Source of the DNA: Asterionellopsis glacialis
Taxonomy: Eukaryota > Bacillariophyta > Plagiogrammaphyceae > Rhaphoneidales > Asterionellopsidaceae
Assembly: GCA_014885115.2 (NCBI GenBank)
Contig: WKLE02000868.1
Coordinates: 1 to 13,939, forward strand
DNA length: 13,939 nt
Direction: 5' to 3'
Both the position numbers and the translations under genes were made by a program. Positions 1-8,579 of this stretch are shown piece by piece (the first letter of the stretch is position 1; each line of letters begins with the position of its first letter). The notes under the pieces were generated by a model. It made no database searches and was not told the DNA's origin. It saw only the letters and a program-made list of their open reading frames with translations.

Positions 1-1
1 T

Positions 2-460
2 GTTGTGTTAGCCAAATGGGATGGTACACCTTTGTTAGATATTCATGGTGTACCATTAGTTGGTGCACGAAAACGCCCAGGAGAACGTAGTGCTGGTAGT
101 AGTAGAAGAAAATCTCCACTTGGTGGAATGATGGGAAGTCAATCAGAACACCACCGTCGACGAGTCTTTCATGATTTACCAGAGGAACATGAAGTCATGA
201 GTAGTCATAGTGGTCATGTCCGTAGTAGTATTAGTAGGTACAGTGGTCCACCTACTTGTTTGAGTTCCACTGCTAGTAAGGCGAAACCAAATATGGTTCA
301 GTCAGAACATATTCGACGTTTCAGTCTTTTATCAATGGCAGAGAACGAGGATGACAATGATAATGAACCGATCTCTTGGTTTGACCAACCTCCTCCTCCT
401 GTGGAGGAGGACAAGACTAAATCCAAGTATTTCATGAGAAGATTTTCCGCAACTGACTAG
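2..460 (+). CDS. C-terminal part of an unrecognised Ser/Arg-rich protein (5' end outside window)
   Basis: The frame is open from the left edge and ends at TAG 458-460, giving 152 residues. No start is needed inside the window: position 5 is only a GTG codon, and the frame is still open before it. I do not recognise the family. The visible part begins with a short hydrophobic/Gly stretch (AKWDGTPLLDIHGVPLVGA) that may be the end of a folded region. The rest looks disordered: rich in Ser, Arg and His, then an acidic stretch (ENEDDNDNE) and a PPPP run. Three RRxS motifs stand out (RRKS, RRFS and RRFS, the last four residues from the C-terminus). These match the consensus of basophilic kinases such as PKA and CDPKs. 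That it is a real gene end is fairly likely; its function is unknown. The next gene downstream converges on it. Confidence 0.6.
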   Translation, partial: VVLAKWDGTPLLDIHGVPLVGARKRPGERSAGSSRRKSPLGGMMGSQSEHHRRRVFHDLPEEHEVMSSHSGHVRSSISRYSGPPTCLSSTASKAKPNMVQSEHIRRFSLLSMAENEDDNDNEPISWFDQPPPPVEEDKTKSKYFMRRFSATD

Positions 461-850
461 AAACAACGATTTCAAAAAATATAAAAAAAACATAACGACA
501 AGAAGAAAGAAGATACGTCAAATTGGCTTACTAAAAAAGAATGCCAACACCTTTTTCTCATTTTAGTTGAATATTTATGTATACATTTGGCTTTCGTGTG
601 TGTATGTGTGTCTCAAGGAGGTTATCTCATTGGGATGATAGGCTATTGTAGAACGATAGTTATAGAACTTACTATTTAAAATTAGATAATAATTACATTA
701 CTTATTTACTGTTTGGACACGAATTCTTTTATACCTTACTGTATGAAATACTCACTGTATTCTTAAGTCCCATTGACGATTTCACTTTCGCTCCTTTTCT
801 TTCTCTGAAGGTACCTGCAAGAAACGACGTCGTCACTGGAAATGGTTTAC

Positions 851-873
851 TAGTCCTACATTAACTAGGACTA
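851..873. repeat. Perfect inverted repeat TAGTCCTA / TAGGACTA
   Basis: TAGTCCTA (851-858) and its exact reverse complement TAGGACTA (866-873) are separated by the 7-nt spacer CATTAAC. The 8-bp stem could form a hairpin in RNA from either strand, or the two arms could be a dyad protein site. It lies 3' of both flanking genes. The same octamer recurs at 3217 and 9536, and its core recurs as a hairpin at 12346. Confidence 0.6.
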
Positions 874-1073
874 CCCACCTCATTAAAAAATAAAACCAGT
901 TTATTTGAAAACTTCTCTAGAGAGTAGACAACGTCCATTCAAAATCATGCTCCAATTCTTTGAATACCAAAAGGGGATGGCCTCCAAAAAAAAAGGTTTG
1001 AATACCTTGTTTTCACCTGGAAAGATTTGTAACACCAAAGTTTGCAGACCTACTATAAAGGATCCGCACATGC

Positions 1074-1098
1074 ACTATCCACAAAACTGGTGGATAGT
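1074..1098. repeat. Perfect 9-bp stem-loop between convergent genes
   Basis: ACTATCCAC (1074-1082) pairs with GTGGATAGT (1090-1098) around the 7-nt loop AAAACTG. A second pairing, CCTACTAT (1049-1056) with ATAGTAGG (1094-1101), uses the same 3' arm, so the two structures exclude each other. Its place between convergent 3' ends fits an mRNA 3'-end or UTR structure, but no function can be shown from sequence. Confidence 0.5.
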
Positions 1099-1318
1099 AG
1101 GCTACAGAGGTACTTTCAGTGAGGCCTGACTTTTTTTAGCACAAAATTACATATTACAAAAATGTTCTCCTATTGTAGTAAAAGCAACTCAATTCGACTC
1201 AAAACAAGACAGTCGCATCTATTGCGTGCATCACAAGTTTTCTAGTAGTATTATATTAGATGAATTAATATAGAAATAGTATCCATCTATTTCATTATTT
1301 TGGGGGGCCTTCTAAACC

Positions 1319-2230
1319 CTACTTTTCGGAGGGTGTCGTCGTCTCGGGAGAAGAAGAATCAGAATCATTGTTATCATCCATCATCATCATCTTGGCATCA
1401 ATTTTTTCCTGTAGGTCAGGTCGGGTCTTGAGTAACTTTCTCATTTGTGCTTGTGGACTTAGGTATCCACGATGATTGTTCCAATCAGTATAGTAGTCCA
1501 TGAGTTTCGGGGGTGGTAATGCAAATCTTGGTAAAATATCAAATTTGTGTGGTTTTAACAATGCACGGAGTGCCAATTGATTGTAATGGACTGTTGTTAT
1601 TTCACCTCCTACACGTTCAATGGCTTCAATAGCTTTGGTGGAGGCACGACTTATTTCAATACGAATGGGTGTTTTGAGTCGATCAGATCCATCACTGAGT
1701 AATTTGACGCCATGTTTAATGGCACTGTTTTTAGTTATGCCAGCGTCGACTAAATCTTTTAATGTTAAAGGTGGATCATCAGGACCAGGAGGAATTAAGC
1801 GTTTCATATCAATGTAATCTTGGAGCGTCCCTACATTTAGGGGAACCATGGGCGTTCCATGATTTTTATTTTTAAATCCCCGTTTCGGAAATAATTTATG
1901 CAAAGGTGTTTGACCACCCTCAAAACCAGGACGTACACCACCACCACTTCTCGACTTTTGTCCTTTATGACCGCGTCCACAGGTCTTACCTCTCCCCGAC
2001 CCCGTACCACGACCTACACGACGCTTCTGCTTCCGTGCTCCTGGATTGTCTCTCAAATTGTTCAATTTCAATACTTGCACAATTTCACGGTCCTGTTGAG
2101 ATTCTTCTTGTGGCTTTGTAGAAAATGATGCCACTGCTGATGTATTAGAGCTCGTTACTGATGCAGGCCGACAATTACGAATACCTGTTACTGCACGCGA
2201 CAACAATCGTTGAGCCATCATCGTCGTCAT
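1319..2230 (-). CDS. MRPL15: Mitochondrial large-subunit ribosomal protein uL15 (L15 family)
   Basis: This is a nucleus-encoded uL15 homologue, a structural protein of the mitochondrial large ribosomal subunit. The reading frame runs up to 2278, but the codon there is GTG. The first ATG is at 2230-2228 (303 aa), with further ATGs at 2221 and 2218. The N-terminus reads [19 protein letters not shown]: basic, hydroxylated and without acidic residues, as in a mitochondrial presequence. The bacterial-like core starts near residue 54 with [12 protein letters not shown], followed by the Gly/Arg-rich stretch ([20 protein letters not shown]), the [10 protein letters not shown] motif and the FPKRGF motif. 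The L15 signature lies at about residues 177-210 (KLLSDG, then IEISRAS, then AIERVGGE). Bacterial L15 is near 145 aa; the extra length is the presequence and a C-terminal extension ending in Met, Asp and Ser runs, as in mitochondrial forms. A plastid form is less likely, because the presequence lacks a typical stramenopile signal peptide. No intron is seen. Confidence 0.93.
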   Translation of the reverse strand: MTTMMAQRLLSRAVTGIRNCRPASVTSSNTSAVASFSTKPQEESQQDREIVQVLKLNNLRDNPGARKQKRRVGRGTGSGRGKTCGRGHKGQKSRSGGGVRPGFEGGQTPLHKLFPKRGFKNKNHGTPMVPLNVGTLQDYIDMKRLIPPGPDDPPLTLKDLVDAGITKNSAIKHGVKLLSDGSDRLKTPIRIEISRASTKAIEAIERVGGEITTVHYNQLALRALLKPHKFDILPRFALPPPKLMDYYTDWNNHRGYLSPQAQMRKLLKTRPDLQEKIDAKMMMMDDNNDSDSSSPETTTPSEK

Positions 2231-2764
2231 GGTCGATGAATGATATTCGATGATGCTGCGTAGGGGATCGGCTGTCACTCGCTCGCCTCACCGCCGACCG
2301 CAGATCTCCATTCGACTAGCGCATGATGACGCGTTCAAAGAATTGCTCTAAAGAGTTCAGAGAAAGGTATCATACGTACCGGTACAGACTTCCAAAAGTC
2401 TATCCGATGGCGTAAGATGGGGAGTTTTGCAAGTTGTTTTTCTATGGTGTGCATGCTGGTAAGGCCTCCCTCATGCTGAGACAACGACGCCACAAACTGC
2501 GGGCTTGCACTGACACACCAATTCACAGAGAAAACACACGCGCGCGTACGTACGAACTCGAGGCTGGCTTCTGTTCCACCGAGGGTGGACCGTGCATTTT
2601 GACTTGATATTGGAATCTACTGTTATCAGGACAAATCTACCAAAATCTTTTTTTGGGGTGCCATTTCTATTCGTACAGTTGCTGTACACTGAAACCACTT
2701 ACAGATGTAAATTAATAACGAATGTATTGCATGTGCAATAAAGTAATTCTTAAACAAAAAACGA

Positions 2765-2774
2765 ATGACGTCAT
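2765..2774. promoter_or_regulatory. Full CRE-type palindrome ATGACGTCAT (candidate bZIP site)
   Basis: ATGACGTCAT is a perfect 10-bp palindrome containing the bZIP/CREB core TGACGTCA. In the diatom Phaeodactylum, TGACGT-type CO2/cAMP-responsive elements are known promoter sites bound by a bZIP factor. This site is about 535 bp upstream of the uL15m ATG, which is far for a compact genome. It is therefore only a candidate. Confidence 0.3.
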
Positions 2775-3455
2775 GGACTAAATAATTGAAAATCATGAAT
2801 TGCGTCATGTCATTTTTCACCCTCAGAAGTAAACAGAAAGGATTCATGAAATGACATTTGGATTTCCTGTTTTTTTCTTTACTGTACCAACATAAAAATG
2901 CTGACAACTGCCCCAAAACGAATTAGAAACCAAAGTGTCAGGTTTGTTCAACAAGAGAAAGTTCCCTAAATTTTTGGGGAATTTGTAACAAATCTTCTGT
3001 TAGCATGTACCTGTCGTCGTCGTCTACAATAAAATAATGCAAAAAAAGATACTCACCATGTCCTACACTTTTGCTGTAGTGGAACTAATGCTAGATATTT
3101 ATCTACCTACCTTGACTTCAAACGGAAGGAGAGTCTCTACAGACAACCCTTACATGGAAATAATACATTTTTTTGTGGTCAGCAAATACGTACCATGCAT
3201 GAGAGACGTCATGCTGTAGGACTACAATACTACACGTGTACTTTCTATCTCGATCTACGAAAACTAGAGAAAACTCTTGTTTGAACTATTTGTGGTTTGA
3301 TGCGTAAATCTATTTTCTAAATTTATAGTATGTGTTTAGTTAGTGGTTTTCAAAATATCCGAAAAATTAAAATGTATCATACGATCTCTCTTCACAAAAT
3401 CCAATACTGTAAATTCGTCATCAATCATAATCACCATTAGACTTGTCTTTGTGAG

Positions 3456-3479
3456 CATCATCATCAACATCATCATCAT
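3456..3479. repeat. Imperfect CAT trinucleotide microsatellite
   Basis: Eight CAT-type units, one of them altered to CAA, lie in the non-coding 3' flank of the DUF6824 gene. The coding part of that gene has the same kind of triplet runs (GATGAT, CTGCTG on the plus strand), suggesting local slippage. Confidence 0.6.
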
Positions 3480-3806
3480 ATGATAATTATAGATATATTC
3501 TTGTTGTTGTTCTTGTTGTATATGTATATTACTGTAGACCAAAATATATATAGAGGAGGAAAAGAGTATATACTATATGGATCGTCACGCCAAGTAACGC
3601 CACATATCTATATCCCTAACAATATCACCATGACTTTTTATCAGAAACATCATTCACTTTTTTTAGTTTCAAAAAGTATGGTAGAATATGTCCATATTGT
3701 TCTTTCTATTTTGCTATTTGTGTTTCGTCATTTGTTCTCTTTTTTGTTTTGGCCTATATATTCAGTCTTTCATTGTTTTGTTTGTTTGAGGATTCTACTT
3801 TGTTCT

Positions 3807-5675
3807 TTAAAGTTCACCAATATTGAGTTGTGGTGGTTCTGTGACAACTGCTGTAGGATGATGATGAACTGAGTGATACGTATGATGGTGATGATGATGA
3901 GAATGTTGTTGAATACCAGTTGCTTGTGCTGGTAGTGGTTGTCCCGCCAAAGTTTCCATGTGATAGGATGCTGGTCCAGGTGCACCACCATCCATTGGCG
4001 TTGTTGTTGCTGTAGACGTATGAAGTGGCATAGGTTCTACTGTCACAGTCGAAGGATGATGCTGATGCTGATTAGGATGATGATGATGATAATTTTGTTG
4101 AAAAAGAGAAGACGACGACGGAGAAGGATTGGCCTGGTGAGAGGAGTAATGATGATTATAGGACGACGGTGCCGCGGATGTTGTTGCTGTCGTTGGTATT
4201 GTCATTGGTGCCGCTGTTCCAGCAGCAGCAGCTGTACCATTACTAGGGTAGGAAGAATGATTATAATGCGGCTGCTGTTGCGGCTGATAGTAATGGTTTG
4301 GCATTATATTTGCAGGTTGAGATGGTGCTTGAGCAGCAGGCAACAGTGGGACTGGGGCACTTGCAGATTCTGTAGGACCATTATTATTATGATACGATGG
4401 ATGATGATGATAATGATGTTGCTGCTGCTGCTGCGCTACATTCACTGGTGCCAAGGTTGGTGGTGGTGCTCCTCCTGTACCTCCTCCTAAAGACGGAGGA
4501 CTTGGAGCAGAAGCAATCGGACCACCATTGCCAGTAGTACTAGTTGGTGCCGGGGCTGGTGCAAAGTCAATTGGTGGAAAGGCAACTGCAGCATCATCAC
4601 TATTATCTGACAAGGGTTGTCGATGAGTAGTATTAGTATTAGTAGTACCGTTGGTTGTCCATCCGCCGTTGTGAGTCACGGTTGTAGCAGCCACAGGTGC
4701 ACAAGGAGCACCAGTTGAAACTATGGGTGCTGGTTCTGGTGCCGCTGTAACTGCCGTTCGATGTAAAGTTGGAGGTGGAGCAGGTGTACCAAGAATTTCA
4801 ACTTGTACTTGTTGAGGTTGTGGATACAAAGGTGTTGGTGCTGCTGTCAAACTTGTTCCAGGAGCTGTAGACGCGGCAGCTGAAGCATGCTGCCGCTGCA
4901 CAGAAGAAGAAGAGGTACTGCCATGTGTTGTGGTCGTCTCCTCCGTTTTTTGTCGTTTCAGCCATTCTGCAGCATTTTCTACAGATGGAGAAATACTTCG
5001 TCCCGGTGTAGTCTCTGCAGCAGTTGTAGCAGTCCCTGAAGGTGAAGGACACTGTTGCTGTTGCGAATGTTGTGCTGTGGACGAAAGTACTGAAATAGAA
5101 GACAAAGGTGGATAAAATTCAACATCTCCTCTCGTGCGTTTCAACGTAAGTGTAGCTTCTGCAGCAGCCTTGGTAGCTGCTGCCGCTGCTGCCTTGGCCG
5201 CAAGATCTCTAGTGGACAATCCTGTATTAGCTAAGTTTTCAGCAGCTTTGACAACATCTGTGGGTACCGCTACGCCCACTGCATATCCCTGTCGATCTTG
5301 TCGATTGCAATCGCGCAAGGCTTGGCAAGTCTTTTTCACAGCCTCACGGTCCGTCAAAACATCCCATGGACCACCTAAGCCACGTGACACTTGTCCGCGT
5401 CCATCACGTTTTAAAAATCTTCCAGGTGGATCCAAAGCCTTGATGTGTTTTATTATATCTTCAGCAACCGCACGTTTTTCAGATGCGCTGTACGTCGCAC
5501 AATAACTTTCGTCGGCACGGGTCGTTACCAATGTACGAAATCGTTCATTCCCTGGATGATGTGCAATATTTACACCGCGGCCACTCAACACATCATGATC
5601 ATGAACCACAATCATTGGTTTGTTCGATGCACGATGATGATGTCCATGACCATATCTATATCTATTGCGACTCAT
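3807..5675 (-). CDS. DUF6824-domain protein with a long low-complexity His/Gln/Ala/Thr tail
   Basis: A single-exon frame of 622 aa runs from ATG 5675-5673, with A at -3, to TAA at 3809-3807. Residues about 25-122 match the DUF6824 domain, a family known mainly from diatoms and of unknown biochemical role. The visible landmarks are the opening DVLSGRG and HHPGNERFR (28-47), a basic helical stretch with SEKRAVAEDIIKHI (65-78), GRFLKRDGRG (85-94), and a closing helix (REAVKKTCQALRD, 110-122). An Ala-rich helix (about 149-168) and basic patches (LKRTRG, LKRQKTEE) follow. The rest, about 450 residues, is low-complexity and probably disordered: poly-Gln, poly-His, Pro, Thr and Ser runs, with a His cluster near the C-terminus. 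Such an architecture would suit a nuclear regulatory protein, but that is inference. Its promoter side is 5676 onward. Confidence 0.85.
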   Translation of the reverse strand: MSRNRYRYGHGHHHRASNKPMIVVHDHDVLSGRGVNIAHHPGNERFRTLVTTRADESYCATYSASEKRAVAEDIIKHIKALDPPGRFLKRDGRGQVSRGLGGPWDVLTDREAVKKTCQALRDCNRQDRQGYAVGVAVPTDVVKAAENLANTGLSTRDLAAKAAAAAATKAAAEATLTLKRTRGDVEFYPPLSSISVLSSTAQHSQQQQCPSPSGTATTAAETTPGRSISPSVENAAEWLKRQKTEETTTTHGSTSSSSVQRQHASAAASTAPGTSLTAAPTPLYPQPQQVQVEILGTPAPPPTLHRTAVTAAPEPAPIVSTGAPCAPVAATTVTHNGGWTTNGTTNTNTTHRQPLSDNSDDAAVAFPPIDFAPAPAPTSTTGNGGPIASAPSPPSLGGGTGGAPPPTLAPVNVAQQQQQHHYHHHPSYHNNNGPTESASAPVPLLPAAQAPSQPANIMPNHYYQPQQQPHYNHSSYPSNGTAAAAGTAAPMTIPTTATTSAAPSSYNHHYSSHQANPSPSSSSLFQQNYHHHHPNQHQHHPSTVTVEPMPLHTSTATTTPMDGGAPGPASYHMETLAGQPLPAQATGIQQHSHHHHHHTYHSVHHHPTAVVTEPPQLNIGEL

Positions 5676-7237
5676 TATTATTTTTTTATTATAAGAATTT
5701 ATAGTAGTTCCACACGCACACTTTTTCTATTGGATTTCTTTCTTCTTCTTCTTTCGTACCCTTGGATTTTTTTTAAAATCAACAATTTCTCATACCTTGC
5801 TTCTTTTTCGTAGTTTTCCTTGTGTGTGAGTGTGTGTTTGGTTCAACTGTCCGCTTGCTTCTGAAATAAGAGAATCTTTTTTAAACTGTAAAATGGAGAA
5901 ATCAACTTGGAATCTTTTTCAGAAATTGAAAAGCGATTGTGAAAAAAATGAAAGAATCTCGAAAATAGATACGATGACACTGTCTGTTTTTCGTCGTTGA
6001 AACTCTATTTTCCCTTGCTCCAAAACCCAAATATTCCCTTTGTATCAGATTGTCTTTGCAATGTGGTTAGTTAAAATTCAAGGGGATGTGAGAGTTTCTT
6101 CTGGATCTGCGGAGGGAGGATAGAAAAAGAGACCCTCTGTTTTTCTGTTTTTTTACACGCAGCTAGCGGGCTTCGTTACGTATGGTTATCCAGTGTTCCA
6201 CCCGCGCTCCACAGGCTCGATAATTAGGACTCCACATATACCTTGCAACGAAACCGAATAGTGGTTGCTGTGGATCATGGATCCTGCTGCCGACGTGGTA
6301 CAATTCACCTGTAGAATCCTACAGCAATAATCGGATTGAGTGAGAAACAAAACCAACGAGGAAATTATGAGGCCGTATCTTTATGGCTCTATAGTAGGTA
6401 TACGTTCTACGAAAATTCTACATACATAAGATGTAGTAGAAATATACTTCGTAGCTCCTCTCGATTGGTCCCGCACGAAGAAGGGGGGCGCCGTGGTGCG
6501 TTCCGCATCTTTGAGCTCAAGCGCAAAAAGCACACAGAGAAGAAAGTTTTTGAGGAGGTGTCTGTAGAAACTTCGGGTCTTTTTCAAGAAGCAAGGAAAT
6601 TTCACTCTTCCAGGTATACTGTACTACAACTATTGTAAGACTTGGAACTGCTTGCTTACGATGTATCCAAAGGAAGCAGTTTTCGGGGGGTAGATTCATT
6701 AAGGAAACTTATTTTCTTAAACAAATGCCCAAATATCAATTTAAGAGATAATTACTTTAATCAAATACAAATAATATTGAATATGTGTTTAAAAGAAAGA
6801 ATCTTGTGCCGTTCCAATCATTCAACGGAAAGTTCAAGACAACTTGCAGGGATTCATTTGACTATACTAAACTGTGTCAAACATACTATCAAAATGACTC
6901 TTGGTTTCATGTGGATCACAACACTTATCGAGGAAAACTAGAACTTAATGACGTCTGGTTCCTGAGCTTCAACTTCGTCTTGCCCTTTCACGGATCATGA
7001 CAAGAGCTTGTTTTTATGATAGTTTGGACACCTTTTTTAGAAAGTTGTTAAATAAAATTTTAATTATATACCTCATTGGTTAATATCCAATAAATTGAAA
7101 TGAAGGTATGCGTCGTCCGCATATTTTTTTATGATAAAAACTCTTTCTCAGTATCAGTTTGATAAATTGCCCTTTGTATACCCGATGTATCGCTCGAAGC
7201 TATTTTTCGTGATCGTGGCTTGAATACGAACAGATCA
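5676..7237. other. Gene-less region upstream of the DUF6824 gene
   Basis: The first 600 bases are probably the 5' UTR and promoter of the minus-strand DUF6824 gene. They hold a CTT/TC-rich tract (about 5734-5758) and a TG-rich tract (about 5820-5838). A small perfect hairpin, CTGTAG-AATC-CTACAG, lies at 6309-6324. Open frames of 60-100 codons occur on both strands between 6336 and 7000. I recognise none of them, and the one at 6336 begins on a TTG codon. The part after about 6640 may already belong to the decayed mobile-element region, but I see no recognisable domain in it. Confidence 0.5.
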
Positions 7238-7570
7238 AAAGACATCCAAAATAACGGCATATCTGTTTTAATTAAACTGCTTTAAGAAGTTTGATTGGGT
7301 AATCAGAAATGGTGGATTCAAAATCTGCCATTGATAGAATGCAATTCCGCATTGCTTTTGCACATCACTCCTTTTAATAAGAGCATATTCTGCCTTATAG
7401 AGATTATCTTCTAGGATTCTCTCTGTCTTCAAGTATCTGTCAAGCTTTGCTTTGTATTTCATATTGTACTGCTTATTTTCTACTTCTCTTTGAATTCCAC
7501 TCCCTGTAAGAAACTCTCTTGAGGATGGATGCTGGTTGCATGGACAAGCAGCCAGACTCCAATTTACCTT
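7238..7570 (-). pseudogene. Decayed Gag of a Ty1/copia-type LTR retrotransposon
   Basis: Gag is the capsid-like protein of LTR retrotransposons. The minus-strand frame starting after stops at 7576-7571 reads HPSSREFLTGS, then KLDRYLKTERILEDNLYKAE and YALI. This is the helical region that precedes the conserved Cys-x2-AM motif in copia-type Gag proteins. At about 7373 the match moves to another frame, which has a TGA at 7367-7365, and continues CAKAMRN, MADFESTI and YPIKLLKAV. This is the family pattern of Cys-x2-AM, then a DFE motif, then PIKLLKA. It then returns to the first frame after its TAA for NRYAVILD (7267-7244). Two frame changes and several stops show it is dead. I found no LTRs, protease, integrase or reverse transcriptase next to it. 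The family assignment comes from motif memory and has not been tested by alignment. Confidence 0.55.
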
Positions 7571-7682
7571 TTACTAATATTTTCCTGAATCCTTACTTCT
7601 TACTCAATTGCCAGATCTTCTCCAGATGAAACTAAGCTCAAACTTTACACCACCAAATAAAAGTCTTCTTTTTTTTTGTGTG

Positions 7683-8523
7683 TTATTTGTCTGATTGTTG
7701 TATTGCATTGCCATTGACACTAATAGCATAGGGCAATCTTGTGGTTTCACTGCTACTGTTGCCCACTTCCAAAGTTGGTTCCCAGGTAGTGATATCAATC
7801 CTTTCTAGGTTCCTCAATGATTTGGTTATGTCATTTCCCCAATCAAAAGTCTTCTGGATGTGATTGGTGACAAATAATATGACAGTCCTTTTGTAGCCAG
7901 ACACTTGTTTGCTTGATCCAACCTAGAAATAACAATCTTGAATTGTCTTCTTGTTAAATAGTCCTTAACATGCTGTTGTTCCCATGGTTTCCTTGTCCTC
8001 TCCTCAATGGTTGTTGCTGAACCTGTCACTGATTGTCTTATTTACATCCATAGTGCGGTTGCTGATCCCTAGTCTAGTATATCAGAAACCTCAGCCATTA
8101 TCTTGTTGAAGGGAGTATTTAACTCCCTATGCAAGTGACAATATGTTTCTGATCCTGTTTCATTAGACTTATTACCAGAATGGTTATCTATGAAACTGGA
8201 TAAATAAGCCTTGTCAGTACAAACTACAGCATAGAAGTGTATGACATATTTGGCAGGCTTATTTGGAAGGTAAGAACAAGCTTGCATATACATGTTTTCA
8301 TTTGCAAGCTAGCTTTACCCAGAGCACTTGTACAAGTGGGAACTGTCATTGTACATTTATTCTTCTGCAAGTGTTCAAGTATCTTTCTACTATGCCAAAG
8401 AGGATCAGTACTAACCTCTTCATGACTGTATGTATCAGGATCTCCAAGTGCTAAGCAGGAACAAATGTCAAAAAAAATCCTAAAAGGTAAAGTACTGTGA
8501 AAATTGCTGTGTTCACAAAACAT
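7683..8523 (-). pseudogene. Decayed PiggyBac-like transposase (DDE, IS4-type fold)
   Basis: Three consecutive minus-strand frames together follow the order of a PiggyBac-derived transposase. Frame one (8523 to about 8293) has LALGDPD, then DPLWHSRKILEHL, then TSALGKASLQMKT. Frame two (8293 to 7826) has YLPNKPAKY, HFYAVV and FIDNHSGNK, then a TAG (8071-8069), GSATALWM, a TAA (8044-8042) and KDYLTRRQF. Frame three (7904 to 7683) has SGYKRTVILFVTNHI, then a TTWEPTLEV segment. In this family the first catalytic Asp sits in a (S/L)DE motif shortly before the KPAKYG-like segment; here the place is Gly-Lys (8319-8314). About 100 residues seem missing between frames two and three. With two frame changes, two stops and a lost catalytic residue it cannot make an active enzyme. 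I could not identify terminal repeats or a TTAA target duplication. Confidence 0.65.
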
Positions 8524-8579
8524 GTCTTTTTGTCAGTAATCTCTCATGTTGTTCATCTACATTACTAGTGACTCCTGGG

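Larger units (their letters stand above)
461..1318. other. Convergent intergenic region with two perfect hairpins
   Basis: This region holds the 3' flanks of two convergent genes. It is AT-rich, with a TG-rich tract near 593-612 and a very AT-rich stretch at about 660-745. One open frame at 905-1129 starts on a non-ATG codon, resembles nothing I know, and overlaps one of the hairpins, so I do not call it a gene. Two perfect stem-loops are listed separately. An ACGTCA half site lies at 515-520. I see no RNA gene. Confidence 0.6.
2231..3806. other. Gene-less region: uL15m promoter side and DUF6824 3' flank
   Basis: This stretch lies upstream of the minus-strand uL15m gene and downstream of the minus-strand DUF6824 gene. 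Short open frames on both strands resemble nothing known and are not called. Several CRE-like elements lie here: TGACGC at 2327-2332, the full palindrome at 2765-2774, GCGTCA at 2802-2807 and ACGTCA at 3206-3211. A 9-bp inverted repeat pairs ATGTCATTT (2807-2815) with AAATGACAT (2849-2857). A TAGGACTA octamer is at 3217-3224 and a CAT microsatellite near 3456. The part from 3230 to 3780 is very AT-rich and T-rich, as expected of UTR. Confidence 0.55.

Noticed and set aside
905..1129. 74-codon plus-strand frame between the convergent genes
   Set aside because: It opens on a non-ATG codon, matches nothing known, and overlaps a perfect hairpin.
1898..2128. Plus-strand frames opposite uL15m
   Set aside because: Shadows of the well-supported ribosomal protein gene on the minus strand.
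2626..2916. 96-codon minus-strand hydrophobic frame in the uL15m upstream region
   Set aside because: Composition fits translated AT-rich DNA. I see no domain and no link by splicing to uL15m.
3456..3479. CAT repeats as a possible CRISPR-like array
   Set aside because: It is a simple trinucleotide microsatellite without spacers, in a eukaryotic genome.
3939..4490. 183-codon plus-strand frame very rich in Cys, Arg and Met
   Set aside because: It lies fully inside the DUF6824 gene on the other strand. Its odd composition is what antisense reading of His/Gln/Ala triplet runs gives.
6336..7000. Overlapping frames of 60-100 codons on both strands
   Set aside because: They lack recognisable motifs, the longest starts on TTG, and none continues through plausible introns into a known domain.
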